Below, piece by piece: positions 26,986-35,686 of a stretch of DNA of 64,000 nt; position 1 is the stretch's first letter; the number at the start of each line of letters is the position of its first letter. The notes beneath the pieces are model-generated. The model did no database searches and was not told where the DNA came from. It was given only the letters and a program-made list of their open reading frames with translations. The position numbers were made by a program, and so were the translations under genes. This stretch comes from PALSA-1004 sp963829085 (GTDB lineage Bacteria; Pseudomonadota; Gammaproteobacteria; Burkholderiales; SG8-41): contig CAWHHJ010000005.1 in NCBI GenBank assembly GCA_963829085.1, positions 248,001 to 312,000 of the forward strand, given 5' to 3'.

Positions 26986-28158
26986 TTACTGCACAGCCGC
27001 GGTTTTCTCGGGTGGACTTTCCGCCAGCTTCACGCTTATGTCTTGAGGTTTTCCATTGCGCCAGATCTTTACCACGATCTCTTGGCCCGGCTTGAAATTG
27101 CCGATCGCCTGGACCAGCTCAGTCGGAGTGGAAATCACACGGTCATCGATGCCCACGATGACATCGCCGGATGCGATGCCCGCTCGCGCGGCAGGGCTGC
27201 CGTTTTCCACCGCGGTGACGAGGGCACCATCTGATGTCTTCATGCCGAACGACTCGGCAAGATCGCGGCTGAGCGGTTGGACGCCAACACCGAGCCGGCC
27301 ACGGCTGACCTTGCCGTACTTTTGCAGGTCGTCCTTGACCTTCATAGCCACTTCAATGGGAATCGCAAAAGACAAACCCATGTAGCCGCCCGTTCGGCTG
27401 TAGATTTGCGAATTGATGCCGATCACATCGCCGTTCATGTTGAAGAGCGGTCCTCCGGAATTGCCGGGATTGATCGCGACATCAGTCTGGAGAAACGGTA
27501 CGTCGCTTTCTTCTGGCAGCGCGCGTGCCTTTGCGCTGATGATGCCTGAAGTCACCGAATTGTCGAATCCGAATGGCGAGCCGATTGCAGCGACCCAGGC
27601 GCCGACTTTGCTCTTTGAAGAATCGCCGATTCTCACGGTCGGGAGCGCGCTTGCTTCCACTTTAATCAAAGCGACATCCGTGCGGCGGTCGGTGCCGAGA
27701 ACTTTCGCCTGAAACTCGCGCTTGTCCGTGAGCCTGACGGTGACTTCACTCGCGTCAGCTACGACATGCGCATTGGTCAGGATGTGGCCGTCTGCGCTGA
27801 TGATGAAGCCCGAACCCACGCCTTGCTGGGGCGGTTGCTCGGGTACCTGAAATCGGCGTAAGAACTCAGACATCGGATCACCGGGATTCGGGTCGACACC
27901 GGGCGTTGTAGCGCCGCGCTGTTGTATGACGCTGATATTCACCACCGCGGGACCTGCTTGGTCTACGAGCGTACTGAAATCAGGCAGTGCGCCGCTGGGC
28001 GCTGGCGATTGTCGTTGCGGTACGACTTGCCCTGTCTCCGCCTGTGGGGCGCTCCACTGTTCCGTACCAGCGGTTTCGCCGCGATGCAAAGCAACGGCCG
28101 CAAGCAACACGGTCGCAACGACCGCGAGCAAGAAAAACAGTGCGTTTGTGCGCAGCAT
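26986..28158 (-). CDS. membrane-anchored Do-like serine protease with one PDZ domain
   Basis: Trypsin-like periplasmic quality-control protease (HtrA/DegS type). With the ATG at 28158 (390 aa) the N terminus is one membrane helix (about residues 5-26). The triad is His131 ('LTNAHVVAD'), Asp161 ('RRTDVALIKV') and Ser234 ('NPGNSGGPLF'). A single PDZ domain follows ('GRLGVGVQPLSRDLAESFG' to 'VKIWRNGKPQ'). One PDZ plus a membrane anchor resembles DegS, which senses envelope stress, but no rseA/rpoE genes are nearby. AAGG upstream favours this start; in-frame starts at 28179 and 28212 exist. Confidence 0.9.
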   Translation of the reverse strand: MLRTNALFFLLAVVATVLLAAVALHRGETAGTEQWSAPQAETGQVVPQRQSPAPSGALPDFSTLVDQAGPAVVNISVIQQRGATTPGVDPNPGDPMSEFLRRFQVPEQPPQQGVGSGFIISADGHILTNAHVVADASEVTVRLTDKREFQAKVLGTDRRTDVALIKVEASALPTVRIGDSSKSKVGAWVAAIGSPFGFDNSVTSGIISAKARALPEESDVPFLQTDVAINPGNSGGPLFNMNGDVIGINSQIYSRTGGYMGLSFAIPIEVAMKVKDDLQKYGKVSRGRLGVGVQPLSRDLAESFGMKTSDGALVTAVENGSPAARAGIASGDVIVGIDDRVISTPTELVQAIGNFKPGQEIVVKIWRNGKPQDISVKLAESPPEKTAAVQ

Positions 28159-28351
28159 GAGGGACCTTGTGCAACGCATCGTTGGGCAGTGCGAATGCGA
28201 CTGAAGTTCCACTCACTTTGATGCAAGTCATATCTTGCGATTGTTCCTGCAACGTGAGCTAAGTCGACACCGCGCAATGTCCACGTCAGCGCAGCCGCAG
28301 TGCGGCAGTCAGCGAATTGCTTGCGCCTATCCATTCGGCAACCGTTCGCAG

Positions 28352-29224
28352 TCACCGCGGTTCATTCTCCAACGCGGGCAGCGAGCGCAAATAGGCGATC
28401 ACAGCCGATAGATCTTCGGGCGTGAGCCGGCTCGTGGTATTGCGAATAACTTCATCCATGGTCTCGTCCGCAGCGTCGCCGTCGGGCGTCGCGCCCGTCT
28501 TGAGAAACTCTTTTAATTCGGCGTCCGTCCATTTCTTCAGCCGCGTCGGTGTCAGGTTCGGTACGTTCTTGCCGAACGGTCCTTTGCCGCCCGCAAGGTA
28601 GCGGTTGCGCTGAGGACCGCCGAGTGCATTGCGCGGCGTATGACACTCGCCGCAGTGACCGAGCGCCCGCACGAGGTAGCCGCCGCGATTCTCGACGGAT
28701 GACAGTTGCGGGTTCGCGGCGTAGCCGCCGGGCTTGAAGAACAGCCACTTCCATGCTGTCACTGCGAACCGCCACCCGAATGGGAAATGCAAATCATGCG
28801 GCTGGCTCACGCGACGCGTCGGCGCCACTGAGCGCAGATAAGCCCACAAGTCACTCAGATCACTGTCGGTTATACGGGTGAAGGATGGGTAAGGAAACGC
28901 GGGAAAGTAGTTGCTTCCGTCAGGTCGGTCACCTTGCCGCATGGCGCGAATGAAATCACTTTCCGTCCAGCGGCCGATGCCGGTGTCTGCATCCGGTGTA
29001 ATGTTCGGCCCGTAGAATGTGCCAAACGGCGTTTTGAGCGCACGACCGCCAGCGTATGGCGCGCCTCCGTTCTCCTGTGTGTGACAGGCCATGCAGCCGC
29101 CTGCCCGTGCGAGATATTCGCCATGCTTAGCGTCACCGGCGGCCACGGTGCATGTCGCGACCGATGAGAGCAGAAGGACGCTCAGTAATTGCCCTATGGA
29201 TCGCGCCAAAGTCCCTGCGCGCAC
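28352..29224 (-). CDS. exported diheme cytochrome c
   Basis: Electron-transfer protein with two haem sites, CMACH near residues 44-48 and CGECH near residues 191-195, each followed by a class-I cytochrome c fold with 'NITPD' and 'NLTPT' loops. It resembles the diheme cytochrome subunits of periplasmic alcohol, aldehyde or gluconate dehydrogenases. The hydrophobic stretch before 'TVAAGDAKHGEYLARAGGC' is a signal peptide. I start at the GTG at 29224 (290 aa), because longer forms would run into the upstream cytochrome gene; a TTG at 29209 is also possible. The partner dehydrogenase is not adjacent. Confidence 0.85.
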   Translation of the reverse strand: MRAGTLARSIGQLLSVLLLSSVATCTVAAGDAKHGEYLARAGGCMACHTQENGGAPYAGGRALKTPFGTFYGPNITPDADTGIGRWTESDFIRAMRQGDRPDGSNYFPAFPYPSFTRITDSDLSDLWAYLRSVAPTRRVSQPHDLHFPFGWRFAVTAWKWLFFKPGGYAANPQLSSVENRGGYLVRALGHCGECHTPRNALGGPQRNRYLAGGKGPFGKNVPNLTPTRLKKWTDAELKEFLKTGATPDGDAADETMDEVIRNTTSRLTPEDLSAVIAYLRSLPALENEPR

Positions 29225-29240
29225 TACTGGCGCCGTTTCG

Positions 29241-29705
29241 TTACTGCTTTTCGCGGAAGTTTTCGTGGCAGTTGCCGCACGCCTTGTCCACCGCAGTGAT
29301 CTGATTCTTGATAGCCGCCTCGTCACCGGATTTGGTGACCGCGACGAGTTTACCGACCTCGCTCTGTAAGCGGTCTTCTGCTTCCTTGTACTTCGCCGTC
29401 TCAGTGTATATAGCAGGCAGCGCCGCACTTTTAACATCCTTGGTGTTCGGCGTAAATCCGTCCCATGGCATCTTGCTTAATGCGTCGAGATAGCCCACTG
29501 CGCGCGCCGCGGCGTTCGCGTCGTAAGGTATCTTTCCCTGCGCCATCGGACGCAGCGTGCCATAGAAATACTTGCCCTGTAGTGCCATCGCGGACTGACG
29601 CCACTTGACCTGCGTCTCTGGCTTGACCTGCGAGAAGCCAGTGAGCGGATAAGCAGCGCCAAGAGCCGCAATGAGAGTAACCGAGCAAACAATTTTTCTG
29701 TTCAT
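29241..29705 (-). CDS. cytochrome c' (class II c-type cytochrome)
   Basis: A 154-aa exported four-helix-bundle cytochrome with the haem motif CGNCH at the extreme C terminus ('ACGNCHENFREKQ'), the diagnostic position for class II. The first ~22 residues ('MNRKIVCSVTLIAALGAAYP') are a signal peptide. AAGGA lies about 7 bases before the ATG at 29705. Members bind NO or CO or act as electron carriers; which applies here cannot be told. It ends 16 bases before the diheme cytochrome, suggesting an operon. Confidence 0.88.
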   Translation of the reverse strand: MNRKIVCSVTLIAALGAAYPLTGFSQVKPETQVKWRQSAMALQGKYFYGTLRPMAQGKIPYDANAAARAVGYLDALSKMPWDGFTPNTKDVKSAALPAIYTETAKYKEAEDRLQSEVGKLVAVTKSGDEAAIKNQITAVDKACGNCHENFREKQ

Positions 29706-29822
29706 ATGTTCATCCTTGAGGTTGTATGCGTTCATCATGATAAATACTTCGTGGAAGATGCTATAACAATCCAGACGGCCGGTCTATTCCAATGCTTGGT
29801 ATGCCTGCATCCATGACCGCTG

Positions 29823-30236
29823 TCAAAATGTGCCGCGCCGTGTTTGCTTGATTTCGCTGCGTCGCTTCTTTGTTTCCAGACGCCGGCGCTTCGATGCGGC
29901 GGTGGGCTTCGTCTTGCGCCTTGGCTTAGGCGGCTGCAATGCAGCACGAATCAACGCGGCGAGTCGTTCGCGCGCGTCTGTGCGATTCTGTGCCTGGTTA
30001 CGGAACCGCTGAGCCGCAATAACGAGTTCACCCGTCGCAGTCATCCGATTACCGGCAAGTTTGACGAGCCGTTGCCGAACGTCGCCGGTTAGCGCACGCG
30101 ACCCGGACACATTGAACCGCAACTGCACGGCGCTCGACACCTTGTTTACATTCTGTCCGCCGGGACCTGACGCGCGAACGAACTGCTCGGAAAGCTCGCT
30201 ATCGTCGATCTGGATGTCGGATGTGACCTTGAGCAC
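29823..30236 (-). CDS. arfB: alternative ribosome-rescue factor ArfB (YaeJ)
   Basis: Peptidyl-tRNA hydrolase that frees ribosomes stalled on mRNAs without stop codons. The GGQ catalytic loop is at residues 26-28 ('ASGPGGQNVNKVSSAV'), and the C-terminal tail from about residue 103 is strongly basic ('PKPRRKTKPTAASKRRRLE'), the part that inserts into the empty mRNA channel. The 137-aa length matches E. coli ArfB. It begins 9 bases after the Bug receptor gene. Confidence 0.95.
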   Translation of the reverse strand: MLKVTSDIQIDDSELSEQFVRASGPGGQNVNKVSSAVQLRFNVSGSRALTGDVRQRLVKLAGNRMTATGELVIAAQRFRNQAQNRTDARERLAALIRAALQPPKPRRKTKPTAASKRRRLETKKRRSEIKQTRRGTF

Positions 30237-30245
30237 TCGCCATTC

Positions 30246-31199
30246 CTATTCGGGGCTGATGTTAGCTGCTTTGACGACCTTGCCCCACTTAACGATTTCC
30301 TCATTCAGGAATGAGGCGAGTTGCTCCGGAGAGCTGCCCACCGCGTCCGCGCCGGCGCTTGTGATGATTGTGCGTACCTTCACTGCATGCAGACTCTCGA
30401 CTAACGCAGCATTTATTCTCTGTACGAGTTCGCGCGACGTGGCACGGGGCGCCAGCAACGCGTTCCACGAGGTCGCTTCGTAGCCGCTCACGCCGGATTC
30501 ATCGATTGTCGGGACGTCCGGCAAAGTCGGCGAGCGCCGAATGCCTGTGACCGCCAGCGCACGCAAACGGTTGGCTCTGACCGGCGGAACCGCTGCGGCG
30601 ATAGGGACGAAGGTCATTGCGACATGTCCCCCCATGACATCGGCTACTGCGGGCGCCGCGCCTTTATATGGAATGTGCGCGATGTCGGCCCCGGTCATCG
30701 TGTTGAATAACACGAGCGCGAGATGATTGGAGCTGCCGACACCCGCCGAAGCAGATGCGAGCGTGCCCTGCTGCGCTTTGGACAGCGACAGCAGTTGTTT
30801 CACCGATCGTGCAGGCAGCGACGGATGAATGACAAGCACATTGCTCATCGTCACGACCAAGCTAACGGGCGCTAAGTCACGAGTTACGTCGTAGCTCAGC
30901 CTCGAGTACAGCGCGGGGCTGCTCGACAGCGCTGTCGTTCCTATCAAAACGGTGTATCCATCCGGCGCCGCGCGCGCCACTGCTTCAGCGCCGATATTGC
31001 CGCCTGCGCCCGGCCGGTTGGTGACGACGACCGGCTGCTTCCACGTCTCGCTCATTTGTTGCGCAACAGCGCGTGCGACAAGATCTACCGATCCACCTGG
31101 TGGAAAAGGCGCGATCATTGTCACCGGTTTGTCGGGATAAGTCTGCGCGTTTACAGCAACCGCCAGCAGAGTGAAAACAATCGATGACAGGTATCGCAC
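30246..31199 (-). CDS. Bug-family tripartite tricarboxylate transporter receptor (TctC-like)
   Basis: A 317-aa periplasmic substrate-binding protein. The signal peptide ends near 'AVAVNAQTYPDKPVTMI'. 'PFPPGGSVDLVARAVAQQM', 'VVVTNRPGAGGNIGAEAVAR' and 'AAPDGYTVLIGTTA' are the Bug signatures. Such receptors bind carboxylates or small acids and are massively duplicated in Burkholderiales; no TctA/TctB membrane genes are in the window, so it is an orphan. GTG start. Confidence 0.92.
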   Translation of the reverse strand: MRYLSSIVFTLLAVAVNAQTYPDKPVTMIAPFPPGGSVDLVARAVAQQMSETWKQPVVVTNRPGAGGNIGAEAVARAAPDGYTVLIGTTALSSSPALYSRLSYDVTRDLAPVSLVVTMSNVLVIHPSLPARSVKQLLSLSKAQQGTLASASAGVGSSNHLALVLFNTMTGADIAHIPYKGAAPAVADVMGGHVAMTFVPIAAAVPPVRANRLRALAVTGIRRSPTLPDVPTIDESGVSGYEATSWNALLAPRATSRELVQRINAALVESLHAVKVRTIITSAGADAVGSSPEQLASFLNEEIVKWGKVVKAANISPE

Positions 31200-31386
31200 C
31201 GGCGAAACGCCTTTTGAACGAGTTAGCTGCGTGCGCGCATGATAGCGGTGGCCGTTGGCGGCAACAAGGCGCCGCTGCAGTGTTAAAATCCGCGCAGTTT
31301 CACGGGCAGTGGCGCGCTGATCGTCCCTCGAAGCGATCCAGCCCGCCCGGTTGTTCGTCGTTCACACTACTAATGGAGCACGTGGC

Positions 31387-31947
31387 ATGCGATTGCAGTT
31401 AACACCGCGGCTCGGCTATCTCGCGGGCTTCGTCGTCTGCGGCGGATTGCTTGCATATGCGCTGTACCTGCAATATTACGAGTACCAGAATCCTTGTCCG
31501 CTGTGTATCTTGCAGCGCGTCGCTTACATCGCCTTGATGGTTGTATTTTTGATCGGTGCGCTGCATGGACCGCGTCGCGCCGGCGCCTGGGCGTACAGCA
31601 CTCTGCTTGTAATCATCGGCATCGCGGGCGCAGCTATCGCCTTTCGACAGGTATGGTTGCAGCATCTACCGAAGGACCGCGTGCCCGAATGCGGCCCAGG
31701 CCTGACTTACATGCTCAACAAGTTTCCGCTCATCGATACGCTCGAGAAAGTGTTTCGCGGATCGGGCGAATGCGCAGAAGTGACGTGGACCATGCTCGGG
31801 CTATCGATCGCCGAATGGTCATTGATATGGTTCTTGATACTTGCTGCATACGCTATTTATGTTGCAGCAAAGGCGCCGCTGCAGAGGAGCGTTGCAGCAA
31901 GGGCGCCGCTGGGGAGAAGCGTTGCAGCAAAGGCGCCACTGCGGTAG
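31387..31947 (+). CDS. dsbB: disulfide bond formation protein DsbB
   Basis: Inner-membrane oxidase that passes electrons from DsbA to quinone. Four membrane helices, a CPLC pair (Cys37/Cys40) in the first periplasmic loop and Cys102/Cys129 in the second ('VPECGPG', 'GSGECAEV') are all present. I start at the ATG at 31387 (186 aa), with GGAG about 8 bases upstream. The last 28 residues are three near-identical copies of a ten-residue basic unit, 'VAAKAPLQRS', encoded by a DNA tandem repeat and not part of normal DsbB. Confidence 0.94.
   Translation: MRLQLTPRLGYLAGFVVCGGLLAYALYLQYYEYQNPCPLCILQRVAYIALMVVFLIGALHGPRRAGAWAYSTLLVIIGIAGAAIAFRQVWLQHLPKDRVPECGPGLTYMLNKFPLIDTLEKVFRGSGECAEVTWTMLGLSIAEWSLIWFLILAAYAIYVAAKAPLQRSVAARAPLGRSVAAKAPLR
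31861..31947 (+). repeat. 30-bp tandem repeat, 2.9 copies, at the 3' end of dsbB
   Basis: Units at 31861-31890, 31891-31920 and 31921-31947 each begin GTTGCAGCAARGGCGCC. Thirty bases is a multiple of three, so copy-number change would add or remove ten residues without breaking the frame. The repeat encodes the cytoplasmic tail of DsbB. Confidence 0.9.
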
Positions 31948-32118
31948 GCAGTCAAGATCATGATGGACACGCAGGCCGCGACGAGCGTGGCCCAAACACG
32001 AAGTTCACGGATCGTACGCCTGCGTGCGAAGCGCGACACCTCAGCGGTGCACAGCCTTTGATCTGGCACCGTAACGCTCAGCGCCTGCAAGCGCCGGCGT
32101 TATGTCGAACGGGTCGCG

Positions 32119-32319
32119 CTAGGCGCGAATATCAGGCGTAAGCTGTCGCTCCAATTGCCAGATTTGATCCTTGACGAGCAGCTTTTTCTTTTTCAGACGC
32201 TGGAGTTGCAGTTGGTCCTGGCCGGGTTTTTCGCCGAGGCGGGCGATGACGTCGTCTAGATCGCGATGTTCGAGATGCAGTTGCGTGATGCGTTCTTTCA
32301 AAATCTCCGTAGTCTGCAT
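32119..32319 (-). CDS. DUF465 family small protein
   Basis: A 66-aa all-helical, charged protein: 'LHLEHRDLDDVIARLG' then 'LQRLKKKKLLVKDQIWQLER'. This two-part pattern is typical of the DUF465 (YdcH-like) family, of unknown function. The ATG at 32319 has GGAGG 6 bases upstream; a start further up at 32361 lacks this. It stands alone on the minus strand between dsbB and the molybdenum hydroxylase genes. I cannot assign a role. Confidence 0.85.
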   Translation of the reverse strand: MQTTEILKERITQLHLEHRDLDDVIARLGEKPGQDQLQLQRLKKKKLLVKDQIWQLERQLTPDIRA

Positions 32320-32460
32320 GGGCAGGCCTCCATCCACATGACGTAAAAAGTATAGTCCCAAATTCGAGACGATGAAATAGTTTTAGCGTGCGGTTCCTTG
32401 CGTAATATAACGCGCTGTTTTTTCAGTCTTTGTAACGCCGCATACATAACGGGAGTGACG

Positions 32461-32919
32461 ATGGCCACGAGTATTTCGGTGAATGGAAAGACCCAATCGA
32501 TCGAAGCAGACGGCGACACGCCATTGCTATATGTGCTGCGCAATGACTTGCAGCTGAACGGCGCCAAGTATGGTTGCGGGTTTGCGCAATGTGGCGCCTG
32601 CACGGTGCTCGTCGATGGGAAAGCAACCCGTTCGTGCGTCACCCTCTTATCGACGGTGCAGGGAAAGGCGATTACCACCATAGAGGGACTCGGCGGGCCG
32701 CAAACAATGCATCGCTTGCAGAAGGCGTTCGTTGAAGAACAGGCTGCGCAATGCGGTTATTGTGCGAATGGCATGATCATGACGGCACAGGCGTTGCTAG
32801 AGAGAAATTCAAAACCGACCAAAGCGCAAATCAGAAAGGCACTGGCAGCAAACTTTTGTCGCTGCGGAACGCATAATCGTATCGTGCGTGCCATACAGCG
32901 TGCATCGGTGGAGGCATGA
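32461..32919 (+). CDS. 2Fe-2S small subunit of a xanthine dehydrogenase-family oxidoreductase (copy 1)
   Basis: A 152-aa electron-transfer subunit like IorA of isoquinoline 1-oxidoreductase. The plant-type 2Fe-2S cluster uses 'GCGFAQCGACTVLVDGKATR', and the second cluster uses 'QCGYCANGM' and 'FCRCGTH'. A GGGAG Shine-Dalgarno sequence lies 5-9 bases before the ATG at 32461. Its TGA overlaps the ATG of the large subunit (ATGA), so the two are translationally coupled. The substrate cannot be deduced. Confidence 0.93.
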   Translation: MATSISVNGKTQSIEADGDTPLLYVLRNDLQLNGAKYGCGFAQCGACTVLVDGKATRSCVTLLSTVQGKAITTIEGLGGPQTMHRLQKAFVEEQAAQCGYCANGMIMTAQALLERNSKPTKAQIRKALAANFCRCGTHNRIVRAIQRASVEA

Positions 32920-35150
32920 CAATGGCTACCGGACATGTTGCGAGCCGCCGCGAGTTTCTCAAGAAAAGCGGCGCGCTCGTCATCGGCTTCACCTTGACAT
33001 CCACCGGCATTGCGCAGCAAAGCAGCACGCGTCCAGCCCTGCCTGGAAGCCTTAATACGAACCGCATGCTTGACGGGTGGCTCAGCATCAATGCCGATGG
33101 CAGCGTTATTGTATTCACGGGCAAAGTGGAACTCGGGCAAGGAATCCTCACCGCACTCGCGCAAATCGCCGCCGAGGAACTCGATGTTGCATACGAGCGT
33201 GTGGCGATCGTGTCAGCCGACACTTCGCGCAGTCCGGATGAGGGTATGACCGCCGGCAGCCAATCGGTTGAGAATAGCGGCAGTGCGCTGCGTTATGCGG
33301 CGGCAGAAGCGCGCGGCATTCTGCTCCAACTCGCTGCGACGGAGTTTTCTGTTCCGCTCGAGAAGTTCTCCGTCAACGATGGTACGGTCACTGCGGGCGA
33401 CAGGAAGACGACGTACTGGGAGCTCGCGCGCAACGCTGACTTGAAGCGGGAAGCAACCGCACGCATGCAACCGAAGCCGCCGGCTCAACATCGCATCGTG
33501 GGCAAGTCGATCAAACGGCGTGATATCCCCAACAAAGTTACCGGCAATTTGGCGTACGTGCAAGACATGCGCCTTCCCGGCATGACGTTCGGACGTGTGG
33601 TGCGACCGCCGTCCCCGCGGGCGCGTCTCGTCTCATGCGACGAATCGACAACGCGCACCATGCCTGGCGTTGTAGCGGTTGTTTGCGACGGCGGCTTTCT
33701 CGCGGTGGTGGCCGAGCGTGAGGAGCAGGCGATCAAGGCCGCGCAGGCGCTGCGCGCCGCGGCGAAATGGAGCGAGGTGCCGGACCTGCCGCCGAATGGC
33801 ATGGCACTCTACGAGCACCTAATGAAACTGCCGTCGCAGGAATCGCTGGTAAATTCCAAGGTCGGTGCGGCCGCATCCTCGGGACCTGTGACAACACTTG
33901 GCGCGACGTATACACGGCCTTACATGTGTCATGCGTCGATCGGTCCGTCATGCGCCGTCGCACAGATGAAAGATGGCAAGCTCACTGTGTGGACCCATAG
34001 CCAGGGCGTGTATCCGCTGAGGCAGCATCTCGCGCGGGTCACACGCTTGCCCGTGAACAGCATCACCGCCGTACATGTCGAAGGATCGGGCTGCTATGGA
34101 CACAACGGTGCTGACGACGTTGCATGCGACGCGGCGCTGGTCGCACGAGCGCTCAAGGGACGACCTGTCAAGTTGCAATGGATGCGTGAAGATGAATTCG
34201 GATGGGAGCCATACGGCTCGGCAATGGTGATGAAGATGCAGGCGCGCCTCGATGAGCAAGGGCGGATCGTCGACTGGCGGCATGACACCTGGAGTCATCC
34301 ACACAGCACGCGTCCCGGCGGTGCCGGCAGCAATTTGCTCGCGGGCTGGCACATTGCGGACCCGGTTGCGATGGGCGCACCCGAAAATAGTCCGCAACCG
34401 GCGGGCGCAGCCGATCGTAATGCGGTCCCGCTCTATGAGTTCCCGAACCAGCGTATAACCTTGCACTATTTGCCTCAGATGCCGCTGCGCACATCCGCGC
34501 TGCGCACGCTAGGCGCTTACGCGAACGTATTTGCGCTCGAATCGTTCATCGACGAAGTGGCTGCAGCAGCCAAAGCGGATCCCGTTGAATTTCGTCTGCG
34601 CCATCTGCGCGACGCACGTGCGCGGGCGGTTATAGAAGCCGCCGCGCAAAAAGCCGGCTGGAAACCGAATCAGAAGGGCGATGGCACACGCGGCCGCGGA
34701 ATCGCGTTTGCCAAATATAAAAATCTTGCTGCCTATGTCGCTGTGGTGGCCGATGTAGAGATCGACAAACGAACCGGCAATGTACGTGTTGTCAAAGCGG
34801 TGTCTGCGGTTGATGCCGGACTTATCATCAATCCTGACGGTGTTACGAACCAGATCGAAGGCGGTATCATTCAGTCGACGAGCTGGACTTTAAAAGAGCA
34901 AGTCAGTTACGACGGTCAACGCGTGCAAACGCGATCCTGGGCCGATTATCCAATCCTTACTTTTCCCGAAGTGCCCGCAGTCGACGTGGTATTGCTTAAC
35001 CGGCCCGAGGAAAAGTCGCTCGGAACCGGCGAGGGTTCGCAGGGACCGACTGCCGCGGCAATCGCCAATGCGGTCGCCAACGCGACCGGCACGCGAGTGC
35101 GCGATTTACCGTTAAGCCGCGAGCGCATCAAAGCGGCGTTGGCTTCATAG
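32916..35150 (+). CDS. molybdopterin-binding large subunit, Tat-exported (copy 1)
   Basis: A 744-aa catalytic subunit of the xanthine dehydrogenase family, closest in layout to IorB or aldehyde/nicotinate hydroxylases. Residues 10-33 are a Tat signal ('SRREFLKKSGALVIGF'), so the folded cofactor-loaded complex should be exported. 'GKVELGQGILTALAQIAAEE', 'GSGCYGHNGADDVACDAALV' and 'REDEFGWEPYG' line the cofactor, and the probable catalytic Glu is in 'GTGEGSQGPTAAAIANA' near residue 708. Probably an operon with the second pair that follows 11 bases later. Confidence 0.92.
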   Translation: MTMATGHVASRREFLKKSGALVIGFTLTSTGIAQQSSTRPALPGSLNTNRMLDGWLSINADGSVIVFTGKVELGQGILTALAQIAAEELDVAYERVAIVSADTSRSPDEGMTAGSQSVENSGSALRYAAAEARGILLQLAATEFSVPLEKFSVNDGTVTAGDRKTTYWELARNADLKREATARMQPKPPAQHRIVGKSIKRRDIPNKVTGNLAYVQDMRLPGMTFGRVVRPPSPRARLVSCDESTTRTMPGVVAVVCDGGFLAVVAEREEQAIKAAQALRAAAKWSEVPDLPPNGMALYEHLMKLPSQESLVNSKVGAAASSGPVTTLGATYTRPYMCHASIGPSCAVAQMKDGKLTVWTHSQGVYPLRQHLARVTRLPVNSITAVHVEGSGCYGHNGADDVACDAALVARALKGRPVKLQWMREDEFGWEPYGSAMVMKMQARLDEQGRIVDWRHDTWSHPHSTRPGGAGSNLLAGWHIADPVAMGAPENSPQPAGAADRNAVPLYEFPNQRITLHYLPQMPLRTSALRTLGAYANVFALESFIDEVAAAAKADPVEFRLRHLRDARARAVIEAAAQKAGWKPNQKGDGTRGRGIAFAKYKNLAAYVAVVADVEIDKRTGNVRVVKAVSAVDAGLIINPDGVTNQIEGGIIQSTSWTLKEQVSYDGQRVQTRSWADYPILTFPEVPAVDVVLLNRPEEKSLGTGEGSQGPTAAAIANAVANATGTRVRDLPLSRERIKAALAS

Positions 35151-35161
35151 CTCATCATTCA

Positions 35162-35629
35162 ATGGCAACAACGATCAATGTAAACGGACAGGTGCACGTC
35201 GTCGATGCAGACGATACGACCCCGTTGCTGTACATCCTGCGCAACGATCTCAAACTCAAGGGCGCACGCTTCGGCTGCGGTATCGGAGCCTGCGGCGCAT
35301 GTACTGTCGTGATCGACGGTAACGCGGTGCAGTCGTGCGACATTTCGCTCAGCGCTGCTGCGGGCAGGCAGGTGACCACGATTGAAGGTATCGGCAGCAT
35401 CGCAAAGATGCACGCCCTGCAGAGCGCATTCATCGCCGAGCAGGCGGCGCAGTGCGGTTATTGTACGAGCGGCATTATCATGACAGCCTACGCGTTGCTC
35501 GCGCTTAATCCGCGTCCAAGCGAATCCGAGATTCGTGCGGCGCTGGACGGAAACCTGTGCCGATGCGGTTCTCATGGGCGCGTACTGCGTGCAGTAAAGC
35601 GCGCGGCACAGCAACTAGCGCATGAGTGA
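35162..35629 (+). CDS. 2Fe-2S small subunit of a xanthine dehydrogenase-family oxidoreductase (copy 2)
   Basis: Paralogue of the 32461 gene, 155 aa, with the same cluster motifs ('GCGIGACGACTVVIDGNAVQ', 'QCGYCTSGI', 'LCRCGSH'). The shared sequence shows tandem duplication of the small-large pair rather than two unrelated enzymes. Its partner, the second large subunit, starts 57 bases after its stop. Confidence 0.93.
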   Translation: MATTINVNGQVHVVDADDTTPLLYILRNDLKLKGARFGCGIGACGACTVVIDGNAVQSCDISLSAAAGRQVTTIEGIGSIAKMHALQSAFIAEQAAQCGYCTSGIIMTAYALLALNPRPSESEIRAALDGNLCRCGSHGRVLRAVKRAAQQLAHE

Positions 35630-35686
35630 TCGCATGCGATTGCCGGCACTAGGAAACTGCATGTTAGATGGCAGCCAAAGCAAACA

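Noticed and set aside
31861..31947. Possible CRISPR-like array
   Set aside because: The 30-bp units are directly adjacent with no spacers and lie inside a coding frame.
31857..32090. Minus-strand frame with one hydrophobic stretch, partly outside dsbB
   Set aside because: Its C-terminal third is just the reverse reading of the dsbB tandem repeat, it has no ribosome site, and I see no family match.
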